From assembly GCF_005080745.1 (NCBI RefSeq), contig NZ_CP033004.1:195708-259707 (forward strand): a stretch of 64,000 bases of DNA. The letters run 5' to 3'. The stretch is from Buchnera aphidicola (Melaphis rhois). Its GTDB lineage: Bacteria > Pseudomonadota > Gammaproteobacteria > Enterobacterales > Enterobacteriaceae. The notes beneath the pieces are model-generated. The model was not told the origin of the DNA, ran no database searches, and saw only the letters and a list, made by a program, of their open reading frames with translations. This document shows positions 1-8,481 of the stretch, piece by piece. The position numbers were made by a program, and so were the translations under genes. The number at the start of each line of letters is the position of its first letter. Position 1 is the first letter of the stretch.

Positions 1-78
1 TTACTATTAGATAGTATTTTATTAAAGTCTATTAATGAATGATATTATTTTATATAATATAAATGTATGGAGTTTATT

Positions 79-813
79 ATGAATAGTGATGAAAAACAAT
101 TAATAGAGAATTTATTTTCTAGATTATATAAAACTGAAATAAAATCTTCTAACCGAGATGATATAGCTGAAAAATTAATAAAGGATTTATTAGAAAAATA
201 TCCTAATTCGCCGTATTATATGGCTCAAACTATTTTAATTCAAGAAACAGCAATAAAAAAGTTGAATGAAAAAATTTCTGTATTAAATAATAATCTTGAA
301 AAGAATAAGCAAGACGATAAGAGTGCATCAGGTGGTGGTTTTTTATCTAACTTATTTGGCACAAAAAAACATCAAGTTGCTTCGAAAGAACATATGTATA
401 GTAATGAAAATAAACCAAATAACACAGTACGAGATTCTAATTTTGGTTCTTTTCCTTCACAAACTCGTTCTAATACTATACCTCAATCAGGAACTATTAA
501 TAATACGAGTGGATTTCTTAGTGGAGCACTTCAAACAGCTGCAGGAGTTGCTGGTGGTGTAGTTATGGCAAATATGTTAATGAATCTTTTTCAAAATAAA
601 AAACCTGAAGAGGACGTGATAGATGCAGTTCATGATGTTGATGCTTCTCATATAGAACCTAATATTATAGATAGTGATCCTATACATAATCAATATGTTA
701 GTGAAGATACAACATATTTTGATAACAATGTTGAAAATTTTCATCAAACTGATTATAACGAAATTTGTGATAATGATGATTGTAATACTTTTGAAGATGA
801 TAATTTTATTTAG
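79..813 (+). CDS. DUF2076 family protein
   Basis: A 244-residue protein of the DUF2076 family, whose function is unknown. The family signature is visible: a helical N-terminal region (residues 1-75), a glycine-rich GGGFLSNLFG segment near residue 86, and a second Gly/Ala-rich segment (GFLSGALQTAAGVAGG, about 143-158), followed by a very acidic Asp/Asn-rich tail. I chose the ATG at 79 over the in-frame ATG at 67 because GGAG at 69-72 lies six bases before 79. The same gene sits next to the peroxiredoxin gene in other Buchnera. No signal peptide is evident. The family call is firm; no function can be given. Confidence 0.85.
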   Translation: MNSDEKQLIENLFSRLYKTEIKSSNRDDIAEKLIKDLLEKYPNSPYYMAQTILIQETAIKKLNEKISVLNNNLEKNKQDDKSASGGGFLSNLFGTKKHQVASKEHMYSNENKPNNTVRDSNFGSFPSQTRSNTIPQSGTINNTSGFLSGALQTAAGVAGGVVMANMLMNLFQNKKPEEDVIDAVHDVDASHIEPNIIDSDPIHNQYVSEDTTYFDNNVENFHQTDYNEICDNDDCNTFEDDNFI

Positions 814-849
814 TATCTCAAAATATATATTTTATATATTTTTGTTAAA

Positions 850-892
850 AAATCAAACCAGCAATGATGTATAGTTTTTGCTGGTTTGATTT
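850..892. terminator. Bidirectional intrinsic terminator
   Basis: A perfect 15-bp stem (850-864 with 878-892, core AATCAAACCAGCAA) encloses a 13-base loop. It lies between the convergent DUF2076 gene and ahpC. On the minus strand the stem is followed by a run of six T, which makes it a good terminator for ahpC; the plus-strand T tract is weaker. It is one of the few G+C-containing structures in the spacers. Confidence 0.8.
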
Positions 893-935
893 AAAATATT
901 AACTCTTAATATAGTTAATTTTAATATCAATATTA

Positions 936-1532
936 TTAAACATCATATAAACTTTTTAAATATTGTTTTACTCCATTCGGAGTTGCTTTCATTCCTTTCT
1001 TTCCTACTTCCCAGTTAGCTGGACATACTTCTCCGTATTTTTCGTAAAAATGAAGCGCATCTATCATCCTAATGATGTCGGAAATGTTTCTACCGAAAGG
1101 TAAATCATTAATAATTTGATGTCGAATTATTCCATGTTTATCGATTAAGAAAGATGCTCTTAGTGCAATACCTAATGTTGGATGTTCAACTTGATATGAT
1201 TTTTGTATTTCTCTTTTTACATCAGAAACAATTATATATTTGATTGGTCCAATACCTCCTTGGTTAGGATTAGTTTGGCGCCATGCGTTATGTACATATA
1301 TTGAATCGATAGATACTCCTATTATTTCCGTATTTCTTTTTTTAAATTCTGACAAAGATGAATTAAATGCTATAATTTCTGAAGGACAAACAAACGTAAA
1401 ATCCATAGGCCAGAAAAATAATACAGCTGTTTTCCCGTGAATATGATTTTTAAAATTAAAATTTTCCATGATATCATTATCATGTAATATAGCTGGTGCA
1501 GTAAAATCAGGTGCTGGATAAGTTATTAACAT
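936..1532 (-). CDS. ahpC: 2-Cys peroxiredoxin (AhpC/TSA family)
   Basis: A typical 2-Cys peroxiredoxin of 198 residues that reduces hydrogen peroxide and organic hydroperoxides in the cytoplasm. The peroxidatic cysteine is C49 in FTFVCPSE, with the catalytic Pro/Thr before it (PMDFT), and the resolving cysteine is C170 in VCPANW. The length is normal for the family. It resembles the eukaryote-like Tsa/Prx group more than E. coli AhpC, and no ahpF is adjacent, so a thioredoxin-type reductant is likely (inference). It converges on the DUF2076 gene and diverges from ung; a 19-bp perfect inverted repeat lies 30 bp upstream of its ATG. Confidence 0.93.
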   Translation of the reverse strand: MLITYPAPDFTAPAILHDNDIMENFNFKNHIHGKTAVLFFWPMDFTFVCPSEIIAFNSSLSEFKKRNTEIIGVSIDSIYVHNAWRQTNPNQGGIGPIKYIIVSDVKREIQKSYQVEHPTLGIALRASFLIDKHGIIRHQIINDLPFGRNISDIIRMIDALHFYEKYGEVCPANWEVGKKGMKATPNGVKQYLKSLYDV

Positions 1533-1561
1533 TTTTTTCTCTTGTTTTATTAATTTAATTT

Positions 1562-1612
1562 TAGTCTTAAAAACTATTTTTACTAATAAAATTAAAATAG
1601 TTTTTAAGACTA
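1562..1612. repeat. 19-bp perfect inverted repeat upstream of ahpC
   Basis: The left arm 1562-1580 (TAGTCTTAAAAACTATTTT) is exactly complementary to 1594-1612, with a 13-base spacer. It lies 30 bp upstream of the ahpC start, in the divergent ahpC/ung spacer. Neither side has a T run, so it does not look like a standard terminator. It could be a 5'-UTR stem-loop or an operator. Confidence 0.85.
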
Positions 1613-1736
1613 TGAGTTTTCCATTGTATGTTTGTATAAATAATTTTATTTAACTAGTTTAAACAGTATAATATTATTAAAAAAGATAATTTAAAATAAT
1701 ATTTTTATGTATAAATAACCAACTTGGAACGTTTAT

Positions 1737-2401
1737 ATGAATAATTATATCATAGACTGGAAAGATGTATTAGAACAAGAAAAAAAAAATCATATTTCAT
1801 TAACATCATTCGATATCTTGATAATGCAAGAAAATATAAGGTAATTTATCCTCCTAAAAACGAAGTTTTTAATGCTTTTTTGTTGACGAAATTTTCTGAT
1901 ATCAAAGTAGTAGTTATTGGTCAAGATCCATATTTTAGACCAGGACAAGCACATGGTTTAGCATTTTCTGTTCGAAAAAACACAAATATTCCTCCTTCTT
2001 TAGCTAATATACATAAAGAGCTAATTAATGATATGGGTATACCTTTTTTATTTAAACATGGGTGTTTAGAGAGTTGGGCGCGTCAGGGAGTTTTATTATT
2101 AAATTCAATTTTAACAGTAGAATCAGGTAAGCCAGGTTCTCATTCTAAATTAGGATGGGAAATTTTTACTAGTCAAGTTATAAATATTATTAGTAAATAT
2201 CATTCGGGAATTGTTTTTTTGTTATGGGGATCATATGCTAAAAAAAAGGTAAATAATATTAGTCGTCATCATGTACTATTGGCATCGCATCCATCACCAT
2301 TATCATCTTATAAAGGGTTTTTTGGATGCCGCCATTTTTCAAAAACAAATATTTTATTGAAGGATCAAAATAAAGCTACAATTAATTGGTTTTATGATTA
2401 A
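1737..2401 (+). CDS. ung: Uracil-DNA glycosylase, frame broken in a poly(A) run
   Basis: Family 1 uracil-DNA glycosylase, which removes uracil from DNA as the first step of base-excision repair. The ATG at 1737 gives MNNYIIDWKDVLEQEKK, then the frame hits a stop 34 codons later. One extra A in the ten-A run 1780-1789 joins it to YFINIIRYLDNARKYK and on to the rest, matching E. coli Ung throughout (about 221 residues against 229). Catalytic motifs GQDPY (water-activating Asp), SVRKNTNIPPSL and HPSPLS are intact. Without the shift only a product from about 1880 on is open, lacking the N-terminus. Whether active enzyme is made depends on slippage at this run or on a sequencing error. Confidence 0.88.
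1780..1789 (+). repeat. A10 run at the ung frame break
   Basis: Ten consecutive A in the coding strand after codon GAA of ung. Eleven A would restore the frame (EQEKKKSYFI). Candidate transcriptional slippage site. Confidence 0.8.
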
Positions 2402-2488
2402 TTTTTTTATATTTTTATACAAACGTTATGTGTTTTTATATGTTTTAAATATAATTTTTTCTTAATTAAAGTAGTTTACAAGATTAAA

Positions 2489-3061
2489 TTATAGCGTTTC
2501 TTTTTTTATGTTTACTGTAGCTTTGCGTATAATTGTATCCTGGCATATATAACCATCTTTAATTATTGAAGAGACATAGTAGGAATCAGTATCATTTAAT
2601 TGTTCGTTAGATTCAGTTTGGTGGAGCAATGGATTAAATTTTATATTTATTTTATTTTCTACTATTATATTACATTGTTTGATTGTATTTAATAATGATT
2701 TTAAAGTTAATGAAATTCCCTTAACTATTTTATTGTGTTCAATATTTAGTGTATGTGCAATGTTTTTTATGTTGTTTAAATCATCTAATATTGGAATTAA
2801 TTTAGTACAAAAATATTGTAGTTGTGTTTTTTCTATTTCTTTTATTTTTTTATCAGTTCTTTTTTTTATATTTTCTATTTCTGCTTGTTCTCGTAATTTT
2901 ATATCAACAATATTTTTTTTTATATTTAATATTTTTTCGTTTAATTGGTTGATGTTATTAAAAGAATCACGTTGGTTTGGAATGTTTTTTGTTTGGTTTT
3001 TTTGAATTGTAACATTTTCGTTATCATTTGTAGTATCTAGTTTTATATTGTTGTTACTCAT
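2489..3061 (-). CDS. grpE: Nucleotide exchange factor GrpE
   Basis: The nucleotide exchange factor for DnaK, 190 residues (E. coli 197). The N-terminus is polar and low-complexity, followed by a long coiled coil (about 40-90, containing IKKRTDKKIKEIEK), the CTKLIPILDDLNN four-helix segment, and the C-terminal beta domain with QCNIIVENKINIKFNPLLHQ and the conserved VSSIIKDGYICQDTIIRKATV region. Other Buchnera carry two grpE paralogues; this position next to nadK corresponds to the copy that shares the E. coli neighbourhood. It diverges from nadK with a 122-bp spacer. Confidence 0.93.
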   Translation of the reverse strand: MSNNNIKLDTTNDNENVTIQKNQTKNIPNQRDSFNNINQLNEKILNIKKNIVDIKLREQAEIENIKKRTDKKIKEIEKTQLQYFCTKLIPILDDLNNIKNIAHTLNIEHNKIVKGISLTLKSLLNTIKQCNIIVENKINIKFNPLLHQTESNEQLNDTDSYYVSSIIKDGYICQDTIIRKATVNIKKETL

Positions 3062-3183
3062 ATAAATATCCTTATGTATTTTTAGAAGCTAAATATTTGT
3101 TAAGTTTTAGAAATAACAATAAGTTTTTTTAGTATGATATATTAAATAATAATTTGTAATTTTATCATAAAGGAATTTATTTT

Positions 3184-4055
3184 GTGAAACAATATTTTAG
3201 TTGTATTGGAATAGTAGGATACCCACGTCATTTTAGCGCACTATCTACGCATAAAGTCCTTTATAATTGGCTAAAAAAAAAAAGTATCATGTAATTATTG
3301 AAGATAAAGTAGCTATTAAGTTAGGTTTGAAGGAAATTAATATAGATTCTTTATCTAATATTGGCAAGCAGTGTGATTTAGTAATAGTAGTGGGAGGTGA
3401 TGGAAATATGTTGTGTGCAGCCCGCGTATTGTCTGCATATAAAATTAAAATTATTGGAATTAATAGAGGAAATTTGGGTTTTTTAACTGATTTAAATCCC
3501 GACACTGCATTTGAACAATTGCTTTATGTACTTTCAGGAAAATATATTCAAGAAAATCGTTTCTTATTAGAAGTTAGAGTTATTAAGAAAAATGGATTAT
3601 TTTCTGAAAGCAAAGCTATTAATGAAATAGTATTGCATGCCGAACATGTAGCTCATATGATAGATTTTGAAGTGTACATTAATAGTTCTTTTGCTTTTTC
3701 TCAACGTTCTGATGGTTTAATTATTTCTACTCCTACAGGATCAACTGGATATTCTCTTTCAGCTGGTGGTCCTATTTTAGTTACTTCATTAGAAGCTATT
3801 GTATTAGTTCCTATGTTTCCTCATACTTTATCCTCTCGACCTTTAGTAATCAGTAGTACTAGTATTATTTGCTTGAAATGTATGGAAACTGTATCAAAAT
3901 TAAAAATAAGTTGCGATGGTCAAATAATACTACCGGTAGAAAATCAGGATGTAATTTTTATTAAACGGAGTAGAGATTTTTTATCTTTAATACATCCAAA
4001 AAATTATAATTATTTTGACGTTTTAAGTTCTAAATTAAATTGGTTAAAAAAATAA
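3184..4055 (+). CDS. nadK: NAD kinase, frame broken in a poly(A) run
   Basis: ATP-dependent NAD kinase that makes NADP. AAAGGA just upstream supports the GTG at 3184, which gives [20 protein letters not shown], matching the E. coli N-terminus, but this frame stops at codon 37. One more A in the eleven-A run 3273-3283 continues [20 protein letters not shown] to the end, about 290 residues against 292 in E. coli. The GGDGNML motif, the NE/Asp region (AINEIVLH), and the substrate loop with [16 protein letters not shown] are intact. A TTG at 3267 could open the second part alone but has no ribosome-binding site and would lose the first beta strand. Confidence 0.9.
3273..3283 (+). repeat. A11 run at the nadK frame break
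   Basis: Eleven A in the coding strand; twelve would put both halves of nadK in one frame. Candidate slippage site. Confidence 0.8.
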
Positions 4056-4092
4056 TTTTTATATCGATAATTATAGAATACGTTATTATTTG

Positions 4093-4453
4093 TGGAGCTG
4101 GCGGGAATCGAACCCGCGTCCAAAACTTTTACGACTTCAGTACTACATGCTTAGTCTATTATTGGTGATTATCTACAAACGTATAGACACGCGTATAGAT
4201 TATTACTTACAGAAATTTTAACAAATCAAGATTGTAAGTATGACTCGAATTTGCGATCTCTTGTTTTTTTAACCCCTTTTATCTTTTCTTTAAGAGAATA
4301 AGTAAAGAAAGAGGGCTTTAACTTAGGTTATTAAGCTGCTAAAGCGTAGTTTTTATGTTTTGCTATTATATTTTTACGGCTTTTAACGAGGCAAACCGTT
4401 CCTCGGCATGCACTTTAGTTTTCAATAATTTTGTCGAATCCATAATCAGCCCC
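4093..4453 (-). ncRNA. ssrA: tmRNA (ssrA)
   Basis: Transfer-messenger RNA, which rescues stalled ribosomes and tags the nascent chain. The 5' end on the minus strand is GGGGCTGATTATGGATTCGAC (first bases at 4453), and the 3' end has the T-arm GCGGGTTCGATTCCCGC and CAGCTCCA (4100-4093), so the seven-base acceptor stem pairs with one G-U. After the discriminator A the genome reads CAA rather than CCA, so CCA must be completed by tRNA nucleotidyltransferase. The tag frame is at 4363-4331. The total length of about 361 bases fits one-piece tmRNA. SmpB would be the partner protein. Confidence 0.95.
4331..4363 (-). other. tmRNA tag-peptide reading frame
   Basis: The resume codon is GCA and the encoded tag is AKHKNYALAA followed by two stops (TAA TAA). 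E. coli encodes ANDENYALAA. The C-terminal ALAA recognised by ClpXP/ClpAP is kept, but the acidic N-terminal half that binds the SspB adaptor in E. coli has become basic (K, H, K). Confidence 0.9.
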
Positions 4454-4460
4454 TATTTTG

Positions 4461-4466
4461 ATTATA
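4461..4466 (-). promoter_or_regulatory. -10 box of the ssrA promoter
   Basis: On the minus strand a perfect TATAAT ends seven bases before the first G of tmRNA. I see no convincing -35 hexamer at the usual spacing, only A/T-rich sequence. Confidence 0.55.
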
Positions 4467-4585
4467 TAACAAAATAAATTTATAATCTAGTAATAAATTT
4501 TAGTGAATATTTAAAACTTGATTAATAGTCATATAACTTTGCAATTAATTACAGTTTATTTAAAAGATATATAGGAGTAATTGAT

Positions 4586-4918
4586 ATGAGTACTGTAACA
4601 AGAATTCGAGACCAAATTAAAAATAATCCTATCATAATTTATATGAAGGGATCTCCTGATTCTCCTAATTGCGGTTTCTCTGCTAAAGCTGTTCAAGCTT
4701 TATCTTCATGTGGAATAAGATTTGCATTTGTTAATGTTCTTGAACATCCGGATATTCGAAGTGAATTGCCGAAATATGCTAATTGGCCAACTTTTCCGCA
4801 ATTGTGGATTAGTGGAAATCTTATAGGAGGTTGCAATATTATTTTAGAATTATTTGAAAGTGGAGAACTTGAACTTTTGCTTAAAAAAGCTATTAATAAT
4901 GTCAATAGATCTGAGTAA
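4586..4918 (+). CDS. grxD: Monothiol glutaredoxin Grx4
   Basis: A 110-residue monothiol glutaredoxin that binds and transfers [2Fe-2S] clusters together with glutathione. The signature CGFS is at C29-S32 (PNCGFSAKA), followed by the WPTFPQLWISG and GGCNIILELFESGEL segments that form the glutathione/cluster site. A good ribosome-binding site (AGGAG) precedes the ATG by about nine bases. It converges with rnt. In a symbiont with ErpA also present, a role in Fe-S delivery is the likely reason for its retention (inference). Confidence 0.95.
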   Translation: MSTVTRIRDQIKNNPIIIYMKGSPDSPNCGFSAKAVQALSSCGIRFAFVNVLEHPDIRSELPKYANWPTFPQLWISGNLIGGCNIILELFESGELELLLKKAINNVNRSE

Positions 4919-5054
4919 AGTAATAGATATTTGATTTTTTTAATTAAATAGTTTAGTTTTTAATTAAACTAGATTAAGTACTATAGATGTGTAAAAGATT
5001 TAAGATATAATAATTCTATTATTCAATTTGTACGTAATAATAGTATTTTTTTGG

Positions 5055-5690
5055 TTATTGGGTGGGTGGCCATCCACCCAATTTTTTCCATCGGTTAACT
5101 ATTTCGCAAAATAGATTAGCTGTTTTTTTTGTATCATATAAAGCTGAATGTGCTTGATTATTATCAAATTTTAATCCGATTGTTTTACATGCTCTTGCTA
5201 GAACAGTTTGTCCTACAGCTAGTCCGCTTAATGTAGCCGTATCGAATATAGTAAATGGATGAAATGGGTTGTTTTTTATTTTATTTCTTGTAATAGCTGC
5301 CATAAGAAAATTAAAATCAAATATTGCATTATGAGCTACAATAATGCTTTTACTACATTTTTGTTTTTGAATTCCTGCATTAATTAGTTGAAATATAGAG
5401 TGTAATGCTTCGCATTCGCTAATTGCACCACGAAGTGGATTAAAAGGATCAATTCCGTTGAATGCAATAGCATTGGGATCGATAATTGATCCTGTAAAAG
5501 GTTTTATATGACAGTGTAAAGTGGTTTCTTGTTCTAATAGTCCTAGTGAGTTCATTTTTAATGTAATAACAGCAATTTCTAATAATGCGTGTATTGTTGA
5601 ATCAAATCCAGAAGTTTCAATATCGATAACTACTGGATAAAGAGTTCGAAATCGTTTACTTAAGAAATAATGTTCTTTTATTTTGTACAT
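5055..5690 (-). CDS. rnt: Ribonuclease T
   Basis: A DEDDh 3'-5' exoribonuclease of 211 residues (E. coli 215) that trims the 3' ends of tRNA, 5S and 23S rRNA and removes the terminal A of tRNA. Catalytic residues are visible: D23 and E25 in [11 protein letters not shown], the second Asp in [13 protein letters not shown], and H and D in [14 protein letters not shown]. The dimer is the active form in the family. Its last codons (GGWPPTQ) overlap a terminator hairpin that acts on the opposite strand for grxD. Confidence 0.95.
   Translation of the reverse strand: MYKIKEHYFLSKRFRTLYPVVIDIETSGFDSTIHALLEIAVITLKMNSLGLLEQETTLHCHIKPFTGSIIDPNAIAFNGIDPFNPLRGAISECEALHSIFQLINAGIQKQKCSKSIIVAHNAIFDFNFLMAAITRNKIKNNPFHPFTIFDTATLSGLAVGQTVLARACKTIGLKFDNNQAHSALYDTKKTANLFCEIVNRWKKLGGWPPTQ
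5057..5087 (+). terminator. Intrinsic terminator of grxD, inside the 3' end of rnt
   Basis: ATTGGGTGG at 5057-5065 pairs with CCACCCAAT at 5074-5082; the inner bases can extend the stem almost to a GGCC tetraloop. A run of six T (5082-5087) follows on the plus strand. This is by far the most G+C-rich hairpin here and has full intrinsic-terminator form for grxD, but it lies in the last codons of the convergent rnt gene. Confidence 0.8.
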
Positions 5691-5863
5691 CAGATTCTCA
5701 TTTTGTAATTAAATGTCTATAATTTTTTATCATTTACTGTATAATAATGTAAAGTACTAGATAGTTATTATGAAATTATATTATAATTTGATAATGACGT
5801 CATAAAATTTTTTAAAAGATAATCTTTTTAACAGGTACATAACAAGATTTATAGGATTATAAA

Positions 5864-6484
5864 ATGCAGTATACTCTACCATCACTTCCTTATTCTTATG
5901 ATAGTTTAGAACCATATTTAGATGAAAGAACGATGTATATTCATCATACTAAACATCATCAGTCGTATATTAATAATACAAATAGCATATTATACAATAC
6001 TAATTGGTTAAATTATCCTATTGAAAGTATAATTTCTCAATTAAGCGTTATAAATGTTAGTAATAAAATATCATTACAAAATAATGCTGGGGGACATGCA
6101 AATCATAGTTTATTTTGGACTACTTTAAAGTTAGGTACAATTTTAAATGGAAAGTTAAAAATTGCTATTGAAGAAAACTTTGGTTCTTTTAAAAATTTTA
6201 AAGTAGAGTTTGAAAAAATAGCTATAAATCACTTTGGTTCTGGTTGGATTTGGTTAATTAAAAAAAATGGAAAATTATTTATTTCATCTACTGTCAATCA
6301 GAATAACCCTTTAATGGGAGAGGTTATATCTGGTACATCTGGTTTTCCTATATTTGGTTTAGATATTTGGGAGCATGCTTATTATTTAAAATACCAAAAC
6401 AATCGCATAGATTATATTAATGCTTTTTGGACTGTCATTAATTGGGATGAAGCAAATAGACGATTTAGTTTAAAATCAGTTTAA
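5864..6484 (+). CDS. sodA: Superoxide dismutase (Mn type)
   Basis: Superoxide dismutase of 206 residues that converts superoxide to oxygen and hydrogen peroxide in the cytoplasm. The metal ligands of the Fe/Mn family are present: H27 in YIHHTKHH, the His in NHSLFW, and Asp and His in [18 protein letters not shown] and the C-terminal [14 protein letters not shown] resemble E. coli SodA rather than SodB, so manganese is the likely metal. The length equals E. coli SodA. With ahpC it forms the peroxide/superoxide defence in this window. Confidence 0.94.
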   Translation: MQYTLPSLPYSYDSLEPYLDERTMYIHHTKHHQSYINNTNSILYNTNWLNYPIESIISQLSVINVSNKISLQNNAGGHANHSLFWTTLKLGTILNGKLKIAIEENFGSFKNFKVEFEKIAINHFGSGWIWLIKKNGKLFISSTVNQNNPLMGEVISGTSGFPIFGLDIWEHAYYLKYQNNRIDYINAFWTVINWDEANRRFSLKSV

Positions 6485-6495
6485 TATATAAAATC

Positions 6496-6513
6496 GTATT
6501 TTATTTAAAATAC
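6496..6513 (+). terminator. Possible terminator hairpin after sodA
   Basis: GTATTTTA and TAAAATAC form an 8-bp A/T-rich inverted repeat 12 bases after the sodA stop, followed by AAAACTTTT. The stem is weak and may be chance in this composition. Confidence 0.3.
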
Positions 6514-6611
6514 AAAACTTTTATACATATATTTTAATTTTAATTATTCTATCAAGACAGAGTACATTGTATCTCTTAAAGTATTGATAGTTTTTATAAC
6601 GTGATATTTAT

Positions 6612-7202
6612 TTGAAAAAAATTAAATTGATAGTTGGACTAGCTAATCCGATTGTTAAGTATGATAAAACTAGGCACAATGTTGGTTCTTGGTTTATTCA
6701 AAATTTAGCTAATTATCATCATAAAGTTTTAAAGGAGAATAAAAAACTTTTAGGTTATACTGCATCTTTTATATACTCAAATTCTAGAGTTTACTTATTT
6801 ATACCAAATGTTTTTATGAATATAAATGGCGAATCTATTTTAACTATATCTAAATTTTATAATATTAAGTTAAATGAAATGCTCATAGTTCATGACGAAT
6901 TAGATCTAAATCCTGGATTAATACGACTTAAATTAGGATATGGACATAATGGTCATAATGGAGTTAGAAATATTGTTAACTTATTATCAAAAAAAAAACA
7001 TTTTCTAAGAATTCAAATTGGTATCGGTCGTCCTATGAAATCTAAAAAAATAGCGGATTTCGTTTTATCTTCTCCTCTATTTAATGAGAGAAAATTGATT
7101 GAAGAATCCATATTAAATGCTGTTAATATAACTAATTTTTTGGTAAAGGATAGTAATATTCTAATAATAAAAAAAATATTAAAATGTAATAGAAATTATT
7201 AA
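6612..7202 (+). CDS. pth: Peptidyl-tRNA hydrolase
   Basis: Frees tRNA from peptidyl-tRNA dropped by ribosomes; 196 residues (E. coli 194). The start is a TTG (6612), the only start codon that gives the family N-terminus MKKIKLIVGLANP. Catalytic H22 (TRHNVGSWF), N12, N68-type FMNINGES and D in VHDELDLNPG, and GHNGHNGVRNI are intact. The otherwise near-invariant Gly after NP is Ile here (NPIVKYDKTRHN). A ten-A run at 6989-6998 is in frame, in contrast to the broken genes. ychF follows, as in E. coli. Confidence 0.94.
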   Translation: MKKIKLIVGLANPIVKYDKTRHNVGSWFIQNLANYHHKVLKENKKLLGYTASFIYSNSRVYLFIPNVFMNINGESILTISKFYNIKLNEMLIVHDELDLNPGLIRLKLGYGHNGHNGVRNIVNLLSKKKHFLRIQIGIGRPMKSKKIADFVLSSPLFNERKLIEESILNAVNITNFLVKDSNILIIKKILKCNRNY

Positions 7203-7274
7203 AAATTTTTTAAATTAAAATGTATGTTTTATAGCAAGATATTCTTCATCTACGAATAAGGTATAAACATTTTT

Positions 7275-8366
7275 ATGGGTTTTAAGTGTGGTTTAGTAGG
7301 ATTACCTAATGTAGGAAAATCAACTATATTTAATCAGTTAACAAATTTAAAAATACCAGCAGATAATTTTCCATTTTGTACTATTAAACCAAACGTTGGA
7401 ATAATGTTAGTATCTGATGATCGTTTAAACACACTCTATAATATAGTTAGTTCTAGCAAAATTATTCCTGCATATGTAGAATTAGTAGATATAGCCGGTT
7501 TAGTTAAAGGCGCGTATAAAGGAGAGGGATTAGGAAATAGGTTTTTAGATCATATAAGGCAAACAGATTTAATCATTCATATAGTGCGTGGTTTTAAAAA
7601 TGATAACGTTACCCATATATATGGTCAAATAGATCCCGTTAATGATATTGAAATAATTAATCTAGAGTTAATGCTATCTGATCTTGAAATTTGTACAAAT
7701 AGAATGTATAGACTTAAAAAAAATTATATATTAAAAAGAAGCATAATAGATCGGGAAATTGAAATCCTTGATCGTTGTTTAGCTTGTTTAAAAGAAAATA
7801 GATTGTTGAAATTATTAAATTTGACTTCAGAAGAAATTAACATAATTGACTATTTAAAGTTTATTACATTAAAACCAATGATTTATGTTGTCAATGCTAG
7901 TCGAAATTTTAAAGATAATGTTTGTATTAAAGGTATTAATGACATTTCAAAAAATGAAGATTCCATTGTATTAGTAGTTTATATGGATATAAGAAATGAT
8001 AATTTCATATCAAACAATAAAAAAAATAATAATTTTAAAACATTAGAGTTGAATTCAGATGAATCAGGTTTGAGTGCTATTACCTATCACGGATATAAGT
8101 TATTGAAATTAAAAACATTTTTTACTGTTGGAAAAAAAGAAATACATGCATGGACAACAACGAATAATATTAAAATTTGTCAATCAGTGAAATGTATTCA
8201 TACAGATTTAAGTAAAGGTTTTATTCGAGCTCAAGTGATTTCATATTTCGATTTTGTGAAGTATGGTGGAGAAAAAAATTCTAAAAAATTTGGAAAAGTG
8301 AGAATAGAAGGGAAGAATTATCACATTAATGATGGAGATATTATTAATGTTTTATATAAGATATAA
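7275..8366 (+). CDS. ychF: Ribosome-binding ATPase YchF (OLA1 family)
   Basis: Obg-related nucleotide-binding protein, 363 residues, identical in length to E. coli YchF. The P-loop is GLPNVGKST (9-17), G3 is DIAGLVKGA, and G4 is altered (NASR in place of NVNE/NKxD), in line with the ATP preference of the family. A coiled-coil insert is followed by the C-terminal TGS domain ending YHINDGDIINVLYKI. It binds ribosomes and is linked to the oxidative stress response in E. coli. The pth-ychF pair is conserved. It converges on thrC with a 13-bp hairpin between them. Confidence 0.95.
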   Translation: MGFKCGLVGLPNVGKSTIFNQLTNLKIPADNFPFCTIKPNVGIMLVSDDRLNTLYNIVSSSKIIPAYVELVDIAGLVKGAYKGEGLGNRFLDHIRQTDLIIHIVRGFKNDNVTHIYGQIDPVNDIEIINLELMLSDLEICTNRMYRLKKNYILKRSIIDREIEILDRCLACLKENRLLKLLNLTSEEINIIDYLKFITLKPMIYVVNASRNFKDNVCIKGINDISKNEDSIVLVVYMDIRNDNFISNNKKNNNFKTLELNSDESGLSAITYHGYKLLKLKTFFTVGKKEIHAWTTTNNIKICQSVKCIHTDLSKGFIRAQVISYFDFVKYGGEKNSKKFGKVRIEGKNYHINDGDIINVLYKI

Positions 8367-8440
8367 TAATATCATCATATAAAAAATTTTTCGTAATGTT
8401 TTAATCACGAGATATTTTAAATGTTTATATTCGAAATATT

Positions 8441-8473
8441 TTGTATATAGAGAGATATTTTCTCTATATACAA
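8441..8473. terminator. Hairpin between convergent ychF and thrC
   Basis: TTGTATATAGAGA (8441-8453) and its exact complement (8461-8473) form a 13-bp stem with a 7-base loop, right after thrC on the minus strand and 75 bases after ychF on the plus strand. No clear T run follows on either side, so it may protect 3' ends more than terminate. Confidence 0.55.
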
Positions 8474-8481
8474 GCTATGTT

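Noticed and set aside
3267-4055. NAD kinase starting at TTG 3267
   Set aside because: It has no ribosome-binding site and would drop the first 29 conserved residues; the GTG at 3184 with AAAGGA and a one-base slip explains the data better.
5791-5804. TGACGTCA palindrome upstream of sodA
   Set aside because: An 8-bp palindrome is expected by chance in a window of this size, and no bacterial regulator is known to me for it.
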